DNA of 64,000 nucleotides, taken from NCBI GenBank assembly GCA_963693305.1, contig OY855916.1, positions 4,230,001-4,294,000 of the forward strand, read 5' to 3'. Shown piece after piece: positions 33,314 through 43,437 of the stretch. Numbering within the stretch: the stretch's first letter is position 1; each line of letters opens with the position of its first letter. The position numbers and the translations under genes are program-made. A model generated the notes under the pieces. That model saw only the letters and a list, made by a program, of their open reading frames with translations. It was not told where the DNA came from and did not search any database. Source of the DNA: Meandrina meandrites. Lineage: Eukaryota; Cnidaria; Anthozoa; Scleractinia; Meandrinidae.

Positions 33314-33444
33314 TCATTCAGCATTCGTGGGCTTATGGACGTCAGCTTGTCTATCAATGACGCCTTCTGGACGTTGACGGTGCTTCTTGTAGTAGCTGCC
33401 TTGGAAGGTTTGCTTAAAGTCGATCCCATCTATGATTCCTACAC
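33314..33444 (-). CDS. Candidate terminal coding exon, function unknown
   Basis: On the minus strand an acceptor (AAAATTATCTTTCAG) precedes 33444. The frame reads V-G-I-I-D-G-I-D-F, then KQTFQGSYYKKHRQRPEGV, then IDRQADVHKPTNAE and a TGA at 33314-33316. The length (131 bp), codon quality and borders fit a last exon. No family is recognised, and the upstream exons would lie at higher coordinates, possibly outside the repeats at 33.6-36 kb. Confidence 0.4.
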
Positions 33445-33640
33445 CTGAAAGATAATTTTGCAAAAAATCAGAATGTTAGCATCTATGCGTTCCAAATTTC
33501 GGCACAATTTACGTTCAATGATCCTGGAGACTGAACTAATTTTACATGTTTAGGGGAACAGCACTGGAACAATAAAATACTCACATTTTGTTCAGGACGT
33601 CACGTCCAGCTGAACCACGTTTATGACGCGACGTGATGCC

Positions 33641-33737
33641 ACATTCTCGTCCCAGTGGCCGCGATCCTTCTGGTCTGCGCCAGGGATCGATCTCTGGCGC
33701 AGACCAGAAGGATCGCGGTCTTTAGGGACGAGAATGA
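33641..33737. repeat. Near-perfect hairpin (25-bp inner arms, 12-bp outer arms)
   Basis: The inner arms 33659-33683 and 33694-33718 are exact complements (CCGCGATCCTTCTGGTCTGC...), with loop GGATCGATCT. The outer arms CATTCTCGTCCC and GGGACGAGAATG are separated from the inner ones by 5-6 unpaired bases. Confidence 0.85.
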
Positions 33738-33739
33738 AG

Positions 33740-34207
33740 TCATTGAGACAACGGCTTGAGCATACGCAAAATGCCTTCTCTGTGACATTTTACTTTCGGC
33801 CGCGTTATAGAGCCGTCGCGTCTCGGATCTTAAATTTCCAATTATACAATCTGAAAACACTGCAAGCGATTCACGACTTCAGGAACTTTGAAATAGAACT
33901 TTAATCAATAAGAATTTAGTAGTACATAAGTATACGGGTGTAGTTCAATAATATAGAAATCACAAATAAGCCGTACATAAATAAATCTTAAAATCGTTCA
34001 TAAAATCGTTCATGAGCTGAAGACAGAAGTCGTTCATACATACAGCAGACATTTTGAATAATAAGGGAAACTAACTATTGCACTTGTTGCAACCGTACAC
34101 AATCCTAGTCCGCATGCACGGATTCTGACGTCCAAAATTTGAATCCACTCTGCTTATGCAATATGAACAAACAACACACACAAGAAACCCAGAATAGTGT
34201 TCTGCCT
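33740..34207. other. No gene recognised
   Basis: AT-rich stretch after the hairpin; nothing with exon borders or repeat ends was seen. Confidence 0.35.
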
Positions 34208-34860
34208 CACTATCTATCGCTGGCCAGCAATAAAAGCCATTGTGTCATTCATGGAATGTGCCGACTTGCAACGTTCTCTTTGGCATCATGACATATGCGA
34301 TCATGTTTCTTTTAAAATAATTTTTCACAGGTGCGACAGTCGTCGATTTTTCTATTCTTAGAGTTAAAGGTACTTTGTCACGATAACACGCATGTGCGGA
34401 CTTGATTGACACGGAAGTTTTTTTGATCAACAGAAATCGTAATACTCAGAACAAGTATGAACATATACGTTCTCGACTATAGTCACATAAGAAACCGTAA
34501 AATATGCCATTTAAATCATTCACAAATGGCCAAATCTTCTTGAGTACCATTGTTATAACTTTCACAAGCCTCACAAGGTCGATGGAAAAGGATTTTCTTC
34601 ATAGAAATCAACTTTGAAAAGTGTTCCGTCAGATCAGAAATCAAATTGCCGTACATGCGCAGAAGTGTGTCAAGGGCCCTTTACATGGGTTTTTTTCCTG
34701 TGTCATTGATGCAAGTTTAGAAAATCTGAATAACAAATAAATATTTGCAAGGCAATCAAGAACGTGCTTATGTCTAAATGTAAATTTCAATCTTCAGCCC
34801 GACTACTAGTGGCGCTGTGGAGACGTCTGGAGCAGAAGAGAGGTAAATTGAAATACATAA
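34208..34860 (+). repeat. Tandemly duplicated block, copy 1 (carries an exon copy)
   Basis: Matches 35880-36730 in the same orientation. Shared words include GAATGTGCCGACTTGCAACG, GATCATGTTTCTTTTAAAAT, TCACAAATGGCCAAAT and CTGTGTCATTGATGC. At 34798-34842 it contains a shortened counterpart of the gene 2 exon at 36702, with acceptor TTCAATCTTCAG and donor AGAG|GTAAAT. Confidence 0.8.
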
Positions 34861-34904
34861 AAAGTAAAAAAAGGACAGGTTAGACATCTTATATTGTTAA
34901 GTAA

Positions 34905-35011
34905 GAGATAAATAACGTGAACGGAGGTATTAATCCATGTACATCCCGAGGGCCGTAGGCCCGAGCGATGTATATGGATTAATACCGACGTTCGAGGTAT
35001 TTATCTGACTT
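34905..35011. repeat. Foldback with GC-rich tip
   Basis: GGTATTAATCCATGTACATC (34926-34945) pairs with GATGTATATGGATTAATACC (34967-34986). The outer arms AGATAAATAACGTGAACG and CGTTCGAGGTATTTATCT extend the stem. The tip is CCGAGGGCCGTAGGCCCGAG. Confidence 0.75.
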
Positions 35012-35650
35012 ATTTCATGATATTATTCATGAGGGATCATTATTTATACAACAACCGAGTTACTGCGCGCATTGTGATTGGCTGATGCCTGTCATCTATT
35101 AGAGTACAGATGTACAGATGACGTCACTGCGTGGTGTGACTCGCGCGCGTGATCAGAGTTCATAGTCCAAGTCAGTCTTCTCGGCAAAGTTTTTCAAAAC
35201 TTGCAGCGAAAACAACAAGAGAAAATTCAGCTTAATTATAAATCTACATCGAGGAACAATCCGCCAAATACTCGTCACCTTTCGAGACATTTAACTGTGC
35301 TAAACAAGCTTAAAGTAGACAGTGACGGACTTGAAAAATATTTATCGAATGCTGCAAGTGTTTGTCCGATGCTCGAGCAGTTTGAAGACGCTACGAAAAA
35401 TCCATGAATGGCAGTTTAACGCCGTTGAACGCTTACCTTTAGCTAAAGCTTGCAGAGTACAAATGGAATAAAGGTCAGTTTCTTTTGTTGACATTTCATT
35501 TTTCCTTCGTATTGCGTATTTTAAAATCGGTTTAACAGTGCTTCGTTATTACGGAAAACTATCTCGAAATGAAAACAATCGCAACCGAGGCTCACCGGTG
35601 ACGGCGCTTTAGCGATATTGAAGTGTGCAGAAGTCTTGTTATTGTATAAA

Positions 35651-35839
35651 ACAAATAGATTCCATTTTGCCTAGTGCGTCTGTTCAGTTATAGATCACAG
35701 AAGACGTCAAAATGTGGTAAGAACATCAGTGACCCACTCGCCTAGCGGCTCGTGGGCCACTTTTTTGTTCTTACCACATTTTGACGTCATCTGTGATCTA
35801 TAACTGAACAGACGCACGGCAAAATGGAATCTATTTGTT
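35651..35839. repeat. Long hairpin, ~73-bp arms
   Basis: 35651-35724 and 35767-35839 are inverted copies with few differences, including ACAAATAGATTCCATTTTGC and AAAATGTGGTAAGAAC. The tip holds ACTCGCCTAGCGGCTCGTG. Confidence 0.85.
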
Positions 35840-35879
35840 AAGTACATCTGATCGGCTCGGAACGTAAACAATGTATTTT

Positions 35880-36730
35880 TTTTATTATTGTTGTCATTGT
35901 GCCATTCGTGGAATGTGCCGACTTGCAACGTTCTCCTTGGCATCATGACATGTGCGATCATGTTTCTTTTAAAATGATTTTTTACAGGAGTTTTACTCGG
36001 AGCTATTATGAACATCTCCAGCTATATAGAGTTTCCGAGTCCTCTGTCCATCTTTTCTTGTTTATTTTTTTTCTTTAAAAATAAGGCGGCAGCGAGGCGA
36101 AAGCAGGTCTCGTCCCAAGCTGCATCGTGTTCCTTTTCTCGAGGAGATCAAATATAATTTCTTGACCATGTTCACATAAAAACACAAAATATGCCATTTA
36201 AATCACAGGCCCGTAGGAAGAGGGGTGCGATGGGTCTACCTAATGTCCTTAACTTTCACCTGCCTTATTTCCTAACAAGCTATCTTCAAAACGCACGAAA
36301 TGCTGTGTAAGATAACCTATTTTTTAAAATTTCCCAGGGGAGGATACCCCCACCCCTACGTTCTCCCGCCTGTGGGGCTCGGGATTAGTGACGGAGGCGC
36401 TCATGCGCAACCCCTCCCCCCCCCATGCAAAATCCTGGCTACGGGCCTGAATCATTCACAAATGGCCAAATGGTTCTTTAGAACCGTTATTATAACTTTT
36501 ACAAGCCTCACATGGAAAAGGATTTTTTTCTTCACAGAAATCAACTTTGAAAAGCGGTCCGTCGGATCAGAAATCAAATTGCTACACATGCTCAGAGGTG
36601 TGTCAAAGCACCTTTAAATGTATTAATTTCCTGTGTCATTGATGCGACTTTAGAAATCTGAATAACGATTAAATATTTGCAACGTAAATTTCAATCTTCA
36701 GAAAACATCAGAGGCTTACTAGAGCAGAGC
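35880..36730 (+). repeat. Tandemly duplicated block, copy 2
   Basis: The second copy of the 34208-34860 block, longer because it contains the MITE at 36206-36449. It leads into the exon at 36702. Confidence 0.8.
36206..36449. mobile_element. Small MITE with an empty site in the sister block
   Basis: A 244-bp insertion with ends CAGGCCCGTAG and CTACGGGCCTG, flanked by AATCA on both sides (36201-36205 and 36450-36454). The sister block (near 34515) reads AAATCATTCACAAATGG without the element, so the boundaries are confirmed internally. The interior is C-rich. Confidence 0.85.
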
Positions 36731-36890
36731 AGGATAAGTGAACTGGAGCAGATAAGAGGTGAACTGAAGCAGAGGAGGAGAAGTAGACCTGAGAAGATGA
36801 GAAGTAAATTGAAGCAGAAAGGAAGTGAAAAGAAGGGCAGGCTAATTTTATGCATCTTACCGGCCGCATTAGAAGAGATCAAGGATGCAG
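36702..36890 (+). CDS. Roc-COR-death gene: coiled basic exon
   Basis: A 189-bp exon between acceptor CAATCTTCAG and donor GCAG|GTTAGT. It encodes a highly charged helix-forming segment (RGLLEQSRISELEQIRGELK, then RRRSRPEKMRSKLKQKGSEK), followed by a hydrophobic LILCILPAALEEIKDA. It starts and ends in phase 1, exactly the phase needed to join the Roc-COR exon at 39654. Internal repeats of GAACTGGAGCAGATAAGAGG-like units suggest growth by slippage. The segment probably forms a coiled coil ahead of the GTPase domain. A shortened copy of this exon lies at 34798-34842. Confidence 0.5.
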
Positions 36891-37095
36891 GTTAGTCGCA
36901 GAAAAGGCTAACAGAAGATTAACACAAGTTTATAATAACTGGCAGAGTTCGTGCACGCTTATTGGTCAAGAACTGGAATATAGATCTTATAAGTGGCCTA
37001 ACCGTGAGTCTGAATAACGTTTACGAAAAACTCTTATTATAAACTGACAAAACGACGTCTTTGTGTCAGCAAAACAACGTCGTTAGACTGTTGGA

Positions 37096-37200
37096 TACTG
37101 AACAATTATTCCACGAGCGCGCGTTGGATATGAGATGGTAGATAGCCGACGAGGCGCATAGCGATCTCATATCCAACAAGCGCGAGTGAAATAATTGTTT
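37096..37200. repeat. Foldback
   Basis: AACAATTATTCCACGAGCGCG with GTTGGATATGAGAT at the left pairs with ATCTCATATCCAAC and CGCGAGTGAAATAATTGTT at the right. The loop contains GCCGACGAGGCGC. Confidence 0.75.
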
Positions 37201-37454
37201 TATTAAAAACGCCCAAAAGAATTGCAATATTTGAGCTCCCACGTTTTTCGTTGACGTGTATCGGCTACGATATTTGTGTTCAATGGTATATGAGCTTGCC
37301 TGTGACCAATCAAAACTCAGGAATTGCATTATACCATTGCTAATTTTTAACACGTTTAATAAAGGGTTTTATACCATGCCATAGAAAATACAGCCAATCA
37401 GAATACAGGAAAGCCGTTGAATATTCGACGGTATTAAACCCAACCTTCCCATCG

Positions 37455-37720
37455 TGTGGGAGGCGCGGTGGCCTAATGGTTCGAGCCCTGGCTGGGGCAC
37501 TGCGTTGTGTTCTTAGGCAAGATACTTTACTCTCATAGTTCCTCTCTCCACCCAGGTGTATAAATGGGTACCGGCGAGTTTACTGCTGGGGTAACCCTGC
37601 AATGGACTAGCATCCCATCCAGGGGGGAGTAGAAATACTCCTAGTCGCTTCATGCTACGGAAACCGGGATAAGCTCCGGCCTGATGGGCCCCTAGGCTCG
37701 TATGCAGACTTTACCTTTAC
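37455..37720 (+). mobile_element. tRNA-derived SINE, near full length
   Basis: The head GAGGCGCGGTGGCCTAATGG and TTCGAGCCCTGG (A- and B-box positions) is followed by CACTGCGTTGTGTTCTTAGG, TCTCCACCCAGGTGTATAAA, ATGGGTACCGGCGAG and CCTGATGGGCCCCTAGGC. It is the most complete copy here and can serve as reference for the fragments at 18950, 28470 and 46090. Confidence 0.7.
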
Positions 37721-37810
37721 TTCCCATCGTGAGCGGTCCCGACGAAATTTAGTCAGCGTATTTTTTATGGCATGGTAGAAAATAGTCATGCAACACTTTC
37801 TCGTGGTATA

Positions 37811-37912
37811 CCATGGAATATCCCACTTGTCACTTGTATTTTCTTGATATACACACTCGCCTAAAGGCTCGTGAGATACCGAGAAAATACAAGTGACTCG
37901 TGGGATATTCCA
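37811..37912. repeat. Foldback with GC-rich tip
   Basis: TGGAATATCCCACTTGTCAC with TTGTATTTTCT pairs with AGAAAATACAAGTGACTCGT and GGGATATTCCA. The tip holds ACTCGCCTAAAGGCTCGTGAG, close to the tip at 35740. Confidence 0.8.
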
Positions 37913-37960
37913 TTTTATTATATAAACTGCAGTGCTTTAGCGAGTGGTAGCAAATCGAGA

Positions 37961-38018
37961 AAAATGGTATCACACGTGTGGATAAAAATGATATCCACAC
38001 ATGTGTGATATCATTTTT
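37961..38018. repeat. Short hairpin
   Basis: AAAATGGTATCACACGTGTG (37961) and CACACATGTGTGATATCATTTT pair around a tight ATCC-AAAAATGATA tip. Confidence 0.75.
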
Positions 38019-38514
38019 GACCAATCAGCTTGCAGAGTTTGCCATGTTTCAATGCTCAATGAGCCAAAGTAAATCGATATTAAGTCGAAACATCTTCGGA
38101 TCTTCCTCGGCAATCTTCGGCAATGGTCGGAAAATTTCGGAAATTTTCGGAAAATGTTCGGAAACATTCGTACAACCTTCGGACAACATTCTCACTCGTT
38201 CGCTGCGCTCACTCGTGAGCTATCGATTTGAACACTCGAAGATAAATTTCATATCTCCGCGAAACCGTGTATTATCCTCTATGTATACCACTCGAAAGCG
38301 TTGCATAACTACTATTTAGGTGGTAAGAAAAAATTCACGCATGTTTGACAGTGTAACAAGTTTGGTTGCTTACCGTAACCCACCAAACTTGTTACCTAAG
38401 AATTGTCATTCGCATAACACTATTAAAGAACACTTACTATTAAAGAACACTGTCAAACACGATGTATAAGCTAAATTACGTATAAAATGTTTGAACAAGC
38501 TACAGCAATCACAA

Positions 38515-39130
38515 GCCTGTCTGCCTTTCCCTCTTCATTAATATTATTACTACTCCTTCAGTGATGATATGACATGAGGTGCGGTAGCCTTATGGCTATG
38601 ACCTCAGGTTCGAATCCTTCTTGGATCATTGTGCTGTGTTGTTAGACAATACACCTTCCTCTCTCAGTGGTTCTCTCTACCCAGGGGTATAAATGAGTAC
38701 CGGTGAATGGTTGGGGCAATCCTGGAAAGTACTTGTAACCTGTGTTGGACTGGCATGCTATCAAGAGGATTACCCATACTCCTTCCAAAGTTTTCTTCCT
38801 GCACTTTCCGTAAACGAAAGGTTAAGAATTGCACTGTAAAAGGAAAACGGTGGGTAAAACCTGATTGAGCTAAGTCATTTCATTGCATCTATTTAATTGG
38901 AAACTTGGAAACCTAAGCAGCACCCCCCCTCCCTCCCCCCCCTAACCTATTTAACGGAAGCAGTATTATTTTAGGGTTCGCAGGTTGCAAAGCCAAAACT
39001 GAAGGACTTGAGTAAAACCAAAAGAACCACAAAACCAAAACCAAAAGAACCACAAGAACGTAATAAATGATCTCTTCCTGAAAACCTAAAGCAATAATGA
39101 AAGTTATTGACGGTTATTGAAGAGTTATAG
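38515..39130 (+). repeat. Intronic repeat with tRNA-like head, copy 1
   Basis: Matches 42385-42915 in the same orientation. It begins CCTGTCTGCCTTTCCCTCTT, carries a tRNA-like head GAGGTGCGGTAGCCTTATGG with B box GGTTCGAATCC, a SINE-like body (CTCTACCCAGGGGTATAAAT) and then unique sequence CATTTCATTGCATCTATTTA up to AATGATCTCTTC. Both copies are in introns of gene 2. Confidence 0.75.
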
Positions 39131-39653
39131 GGCATGATCACCAAAGAAATTTATTTGTCTTGTTGAGATCTCTGATTGCCCTTGCGTGGGGTTTGGGCAA
39201 AATGTCGGTTTGAAAAATGGGATCCCCCCACCCATCCACTCCCTTCCCGCTCCTTCAGGACTGGCTTACTTTATTCCAACTTAAAGAAAAGAAGTTGCCT
39301 CGGTTCGCTTCATTATCAGATTTGTCACTCCTTCACCAATAAAACAAGAGAAAAGGTTGTCGGTACATTTTTTCAGCCCTCACTTGTTTAAAGCCGACGT
39401 AGATATGTTTATGGTGAACTCAGCTGTAAGTTATGGGGTCGAGAGAATTATTGTTTTTTGTTCAAGCTTTGAAGGGCACTGCACACGACACTTTCTAAAA
39501 TTAACCGTCTCAGTACAAAAGAAATGGTTCACAATATTCGTGGTATATTGCGGATATTTTCCTCAGTGTTGAATGACAGGCAACAATTTTTAACGCAACC
39601 TTTTTTATTTTTTCAACAGTACTAATTACATTTGCGTTCTTTTATTGTTGTAG

Positions 39654-41854
39654 TTCCTCCAGAGGCTCTTACGCGGGGCCCTGTAGCTATGGAAGCTTAT
39701 ACCAACGCGCTTGTGGAAGGGAAAAGCCTTGTAAAGAGGGTGCCATTAATGTTGATTGGACAAAACCATGCAGGAAAGACCAGTTTAAAAAAGTCATTGA
39801 AAGGAATATGTTTTAACTCAGAGGAAGAGAGCACTGTGGGTATTGATGTGGATCCTTCTCATTTCAAATTGTCCAACGAAATTTGGAAGCCAGGGGAAAA
39901 GGATCAAGAAGCCAATGCTGAAGTGGCCATTTCCTTTGAGCACCAAACAGCGCGACTTATTGCGGATAGGTTGAGGAAGAAAGAGAAGGATTCTGATCAG
40001 AAAAGAGCACCTGATGCACGTGGAAAAAGCTATGATTCTGTCAGTTCCGTTTCTGCAATCCCTATGATGCCAACTATGAGAGAAGCACGGCTCACTGAGC
40101 CATCAAAAGACCCAGGAAAAAATCAGTCTTCTGAATGGGCTTCAGAACACTTCACCGCTTTCACTCCGCCAAATCAGGAGTTCGAAGAAATAGCAGCTTT
40201 AGCTGAAACGTTACTTCAAGATGATGGGTTGGAAAATGGAGATGTTTATTCAATACTGTGGGATTTTGCTGGACAGTCAGTTTACTACGTGACTCACGTA
40301 CTCTTTCTTACTGCGAGGGCCATTTATTTTTTGGTTTATGACCTCAGCCAGAATCCATATGATAGAGCCAAACCTTTGATGAAACAAGGAGTATACAAGA
40401 AATTTCCAGACAAGTCTAATTTAAAAACCAATTTAGATTACCTAGATTGTTGGATGACGTCTGTGGCCTCGTTAGCCCGTCAACATGAAGACGACAATGG
40501 GTCCAAATCTGAAACGTTGCCAAAGAAACTTCCTCCAGTTTTCTTAGTGTGCACTCATGCTGATAAGCCTCATGGTGGTCGTGATCCTCGCGAATTGGCC
40601 AGTGAGATATTTGGTTTTCTAAAGAACAAACCATACGGTGCCCATTTGTATGACGTGTTTTGTGTGGATAACACTAAATCTGGTAGTGTATCTGAGTGCC
40701 CTGAAGTCATGCGTTTGAGAGAGGAAGTGCTTGCTGTTTCTAACAAGCTACCATACATAAATGAAGCAATTCCAATCAAGTGGCTGAAATACGAAAAAGC
40801 TCTTCAGGTGATGCTGAAATCGGGGTACAAGTGGATCTCCCTTGACAATGCAAAATACATCGCTTCCAAAGTGTGCAAAATCAATGGAGATGACGAGATC
40901 ATGACATTGATTAACTTTCTACATGACCTGCGAATCTTGATTCATTTTGATGACTCTCCAGAGCTGAATAATTTGGTGGTCTTGGATCCTCAGTGGCTGA
41001 TTGATGTGTTCAAGAAGGTGATCACTGTCAGGCCCTACTTGGAAGAAAAGACATTTGTAGATCTATGGTGTAAACTTGAGGGAGAGGGAATCCTACACGA
41101 AGATCTCGTAAAACATGTTTGGAGTGACTTGAATCATCACAGAGAAACATTTGAAGGCCTTATTGCCATAATGGAGAAATTCGGTTTGCTGTGTACGTGG
41201 AATTCATCAGATGGTTCGAGCAGCAAGCAGTATCTAGTGCCATCCATGTTGAAGTCACACCCACCTGAGGCCTTGATGAAGTTGGCTGCATCTGCTCAAG
41301 TCCCGTCTCTCTTTGTCAAATTTGAATCAGGTCAAGTTCCCTCAGGCTTGTTTCCTCGACTGTTGCTGGAGTTCTTACAGTGGGGAAAAGAAAAAGTTTG
41401 GAGACCAGGGAACCCAAAGTTGTACCACAACTTCGCTCGGTTTTTCCTGTCTGGAGATGAAGGCTGCTCGGTAATTCTTCAATGTCACTCATCTTCCATT
41501 GAAGTTCTTTATCACAGTGTGAGAGATAACGCCGCTGGTTTCGATTGTACGCGTGCTGTGTGTAGACAAATAGGTTTGATCCTAGAGTGCATGCGCAATC
41601 AGTTCCGTTGGCTCAACAGTATGAGATATCATATGAGCGTCATCTGCCCAGTCTGCTGCAAAGGAAGTGCAGTTGTGCAATGCGACAGCCATGATGTTGA
41701 AGGTTGCAAGCAAGAGGAATGTCTGCACTTCTGGTCCGAGTCTGAGTTGTGTGGTTCTAAGCGAAGCATCATTTGCACCAAGTCTGCTTTTGCTGAAGAT
41801 ATCACTGTGGATCCTAAGGTGTGGACACCTTGGTTTGCATCTCCAGTTGAACAG
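39654..41854 (+). CDS. Roc-COR GTPase exon of a death-domain ROCO gene
   Basis: The exon runs from acceptor TTTATTGTTGTAG to donor GAACAG|GTAAAT and is open throughout (734 codons). The Roc GTPase begins with P-loop GQNHAGKTS (39758-39784), followed by STVGID, then about 150 mostly charged residues, then the G3 motif WDFAGQ (40259-40276) and the G4-like THADK (40553-40567). The COR region starts at IPIKWLKYEKAL (about 40770) and contains LVVLDPQWLIDVFKKVI. The C-terminal part has a Cys/His pattern CPVC-x(n)-C-x2-H-x(n)-C-x4-C-LHFWSESELC and ends with VDPKVWTPWF, typical of invertebrate ROCO relatives that lack a kinase. The protein is a cytosolic GTPase of the ROCO family (LRRK/MFHAS1/DAPK relatives). 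The Roc insertion is unusually long. No repeat-domain exon was found upstream. Confidence 0.85.
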
Positions 41855-42300
41855 GTAAATGCTTACATGTACAGTGAAATCATGATTTCTCAAACCTCAA
41901 AAAGAAACGAAAATTGGTTCCAGAAATCGGCGAGATTTCAAGAATTCCGGGGTAAAATTGAATTTCTTGATTGAGCGAAGCAAATCGAGGGGAAACGACT
42001 TTTCGTTTGAGTTATCTGGAGATTCGGGAAAAGGAATTCCGCTGTAATTCTACTCTTGGAAACCGGTTTAACAGGTTAGATGTAGCCCCCTTAGTTCTCC
42101 TGAACACACAACAGAGTTCAAAGTTTGGTTTTCAGGGATGATAAATCTCTTAGACATGTTCGTGTGTGGTATCACTGTACAATTTTACTCGTCATTTATA
42201 CTTTGACTTGCCCTTCGGGCTCGCCAAAATAAGAAGAATAGTAAATATATACAGCGGTATTACCCACGAAAATGTCTAATGAGACATTTATATTTTACAG

Positions 42301-42346
42301 GTTGCAAATGGCAAACATGATGGGACACTTTTGACTTCTTACGAAG
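42301..42346 (+). CDS. Roc-COR-death gene: small linker exon
   Basis: A 46-bp exon between TATTTTACAG and GAAG|GTAAGC. It reads VANGKHDGTLLTSYE and continues in phase 1 into the exon at 42934. No domain; it is accepted because both splice sites are consensus and phases match on both sides. Confidence 0.65.
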
Positions 42347-42384
42347 GTAAGCTTTACTCGATCCAGCTCGGTCTTTCCTGCCTG

Positions 42385-42915
42385 TCTGCCCTTCCCTCTT
42401 CATTAATATTATTACTACTCCATCAGTTATGATATGACATGAGGTGCGGTAGCCTTATGGCTGTGACCTCGGGTTCGAATCCTGCTGGGATCATTGTTCT
42501 GTATTGTTTAACAATGCACCTTTCTCTCTCAGTGCCTCTCTCCACCCAGGGGTATAAATGAGTACCGGTGAATGGTTGGGGCAATTCTGGAAAGTACTTG
42601 TAACCTGTGATGGACTGGCATGCTATCAAACGAAGTACCCATACTACTTCCAAAGTTTTTTCCTGTAGTTTCCCGTAAACGAAAGGTTAAGAGTTGCACT
42701 GTAACAAAGAACCGGTGGGGGAAGCTTATTCAGCTAAGTCATTTCTTTGCATCTGTGTAATCGGAAGCCCAAGCAGCACCCCTCTCCCCCACCCTCAGCC
42801 TGTTGTAAAGGCCAAAACTGAAGGAGTCGAGTAAGCTGCTAAACTACAAGACCGTGATAAATGATCTCTTCGTCCTGAAAACCTTAAGCAATAGTGAAAC
42901 TTATTGAAGAGTAAC
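42385..42915 (+). repeat. Intronic repeat with tRNA-like head, copy 2
   Basis: The sister of 38515-39130. It has the same order of CCTGTCTGCCCTTCCCTCTT, head GAGGTGCGGTAGCCTTATGG, B box GGGTTCGAATCC, body, and the AATGATCTCTTC end. The end similarity stops about 20 bp before the next exon's acceptor. Confidence 0.75.
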
Positions 42916-42933
42916 AAAATGTATTTTTTCTAG

Positions 42934-43176
42934 CTAATGAGGAAAACACACTTGCTCTCCTTGGTGGTAATGAGGTCCTAGAATCCATTTTGTCAGAGCC
43001 TTGTGATTCCAAAGAGGTTGTGAGTCGACTGAGTGAGAATCTGCCGCAAATCTCTTTGACAGATCCGGATCCTGATACGAAGAAATTGATTCGTTGCTTG
43101 GCAAAGAAGGCTAAATGTTCAAACAGGATTGATGTGGTTGAACACTTGAGAGAAATTACACCGGCTGGGACCACAG
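42934..43176 (+). CDS. Roc-COR-death gene: helical linker exon
   Basis: A 243-bp exon from acceptor TATTTTTTCTAG to donor ACAG|GTAAGG, entered and left in phase 1. The sequence begins ANEENTLALLGGNEVLESIL and continues SEPCDSKEVVSRLSENL and KKLIRCLAKKAKCSNRIDVV. The amphipathic helices and length (about 81 residues) could be a degenerate death-fold or a helical spacer; no family signature is strong enough to name. Confidence 0.75.
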
Positions 43177-43359
43177 GTAAGGTCTCCGCATTGATCCCAC
43201 TTTTCGTGTAAAATTCGTGGACAAATAAAAGAAATAATCCATACACCATACTTGATGGTTTGACATATAAATGCTGTGTTTTTCAGGACCCTGTAGGGGA
43301 AAGGAAAGAGAAAATGCAAGTTATAACCTAGCAAAATATGTAATTTTATTTGTCTCCAG

Positions 43360-43437
43360 GTCCGTTGTTAAACGAGAACCTTGAGGTTCAAAGAATCCCT
43401 TTTGATCGGGGGAGAAAACTCACGATTTCCTTGAGCG
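43360..43437 (+). CDS. Roc-COR-death gene: short linker exon
   Basis: A 78-bp exon between TTTGTCTCCAG and GAGCG|GTAAGT, phase 1 at both ends. It reads GPLLNENLEVQRIPFDRGRK and ends LTISLSG. It is a basic spacer preceding the death domain, with no recognised motif. Confidence 0.7.

Noticed and set aside
36677..36701. Start codon for the ROCO gene at 36677
   Set aside because: The triplet there is TTG and precedes a splice acceptor; the exon is internal, with the true start upstream and not found.
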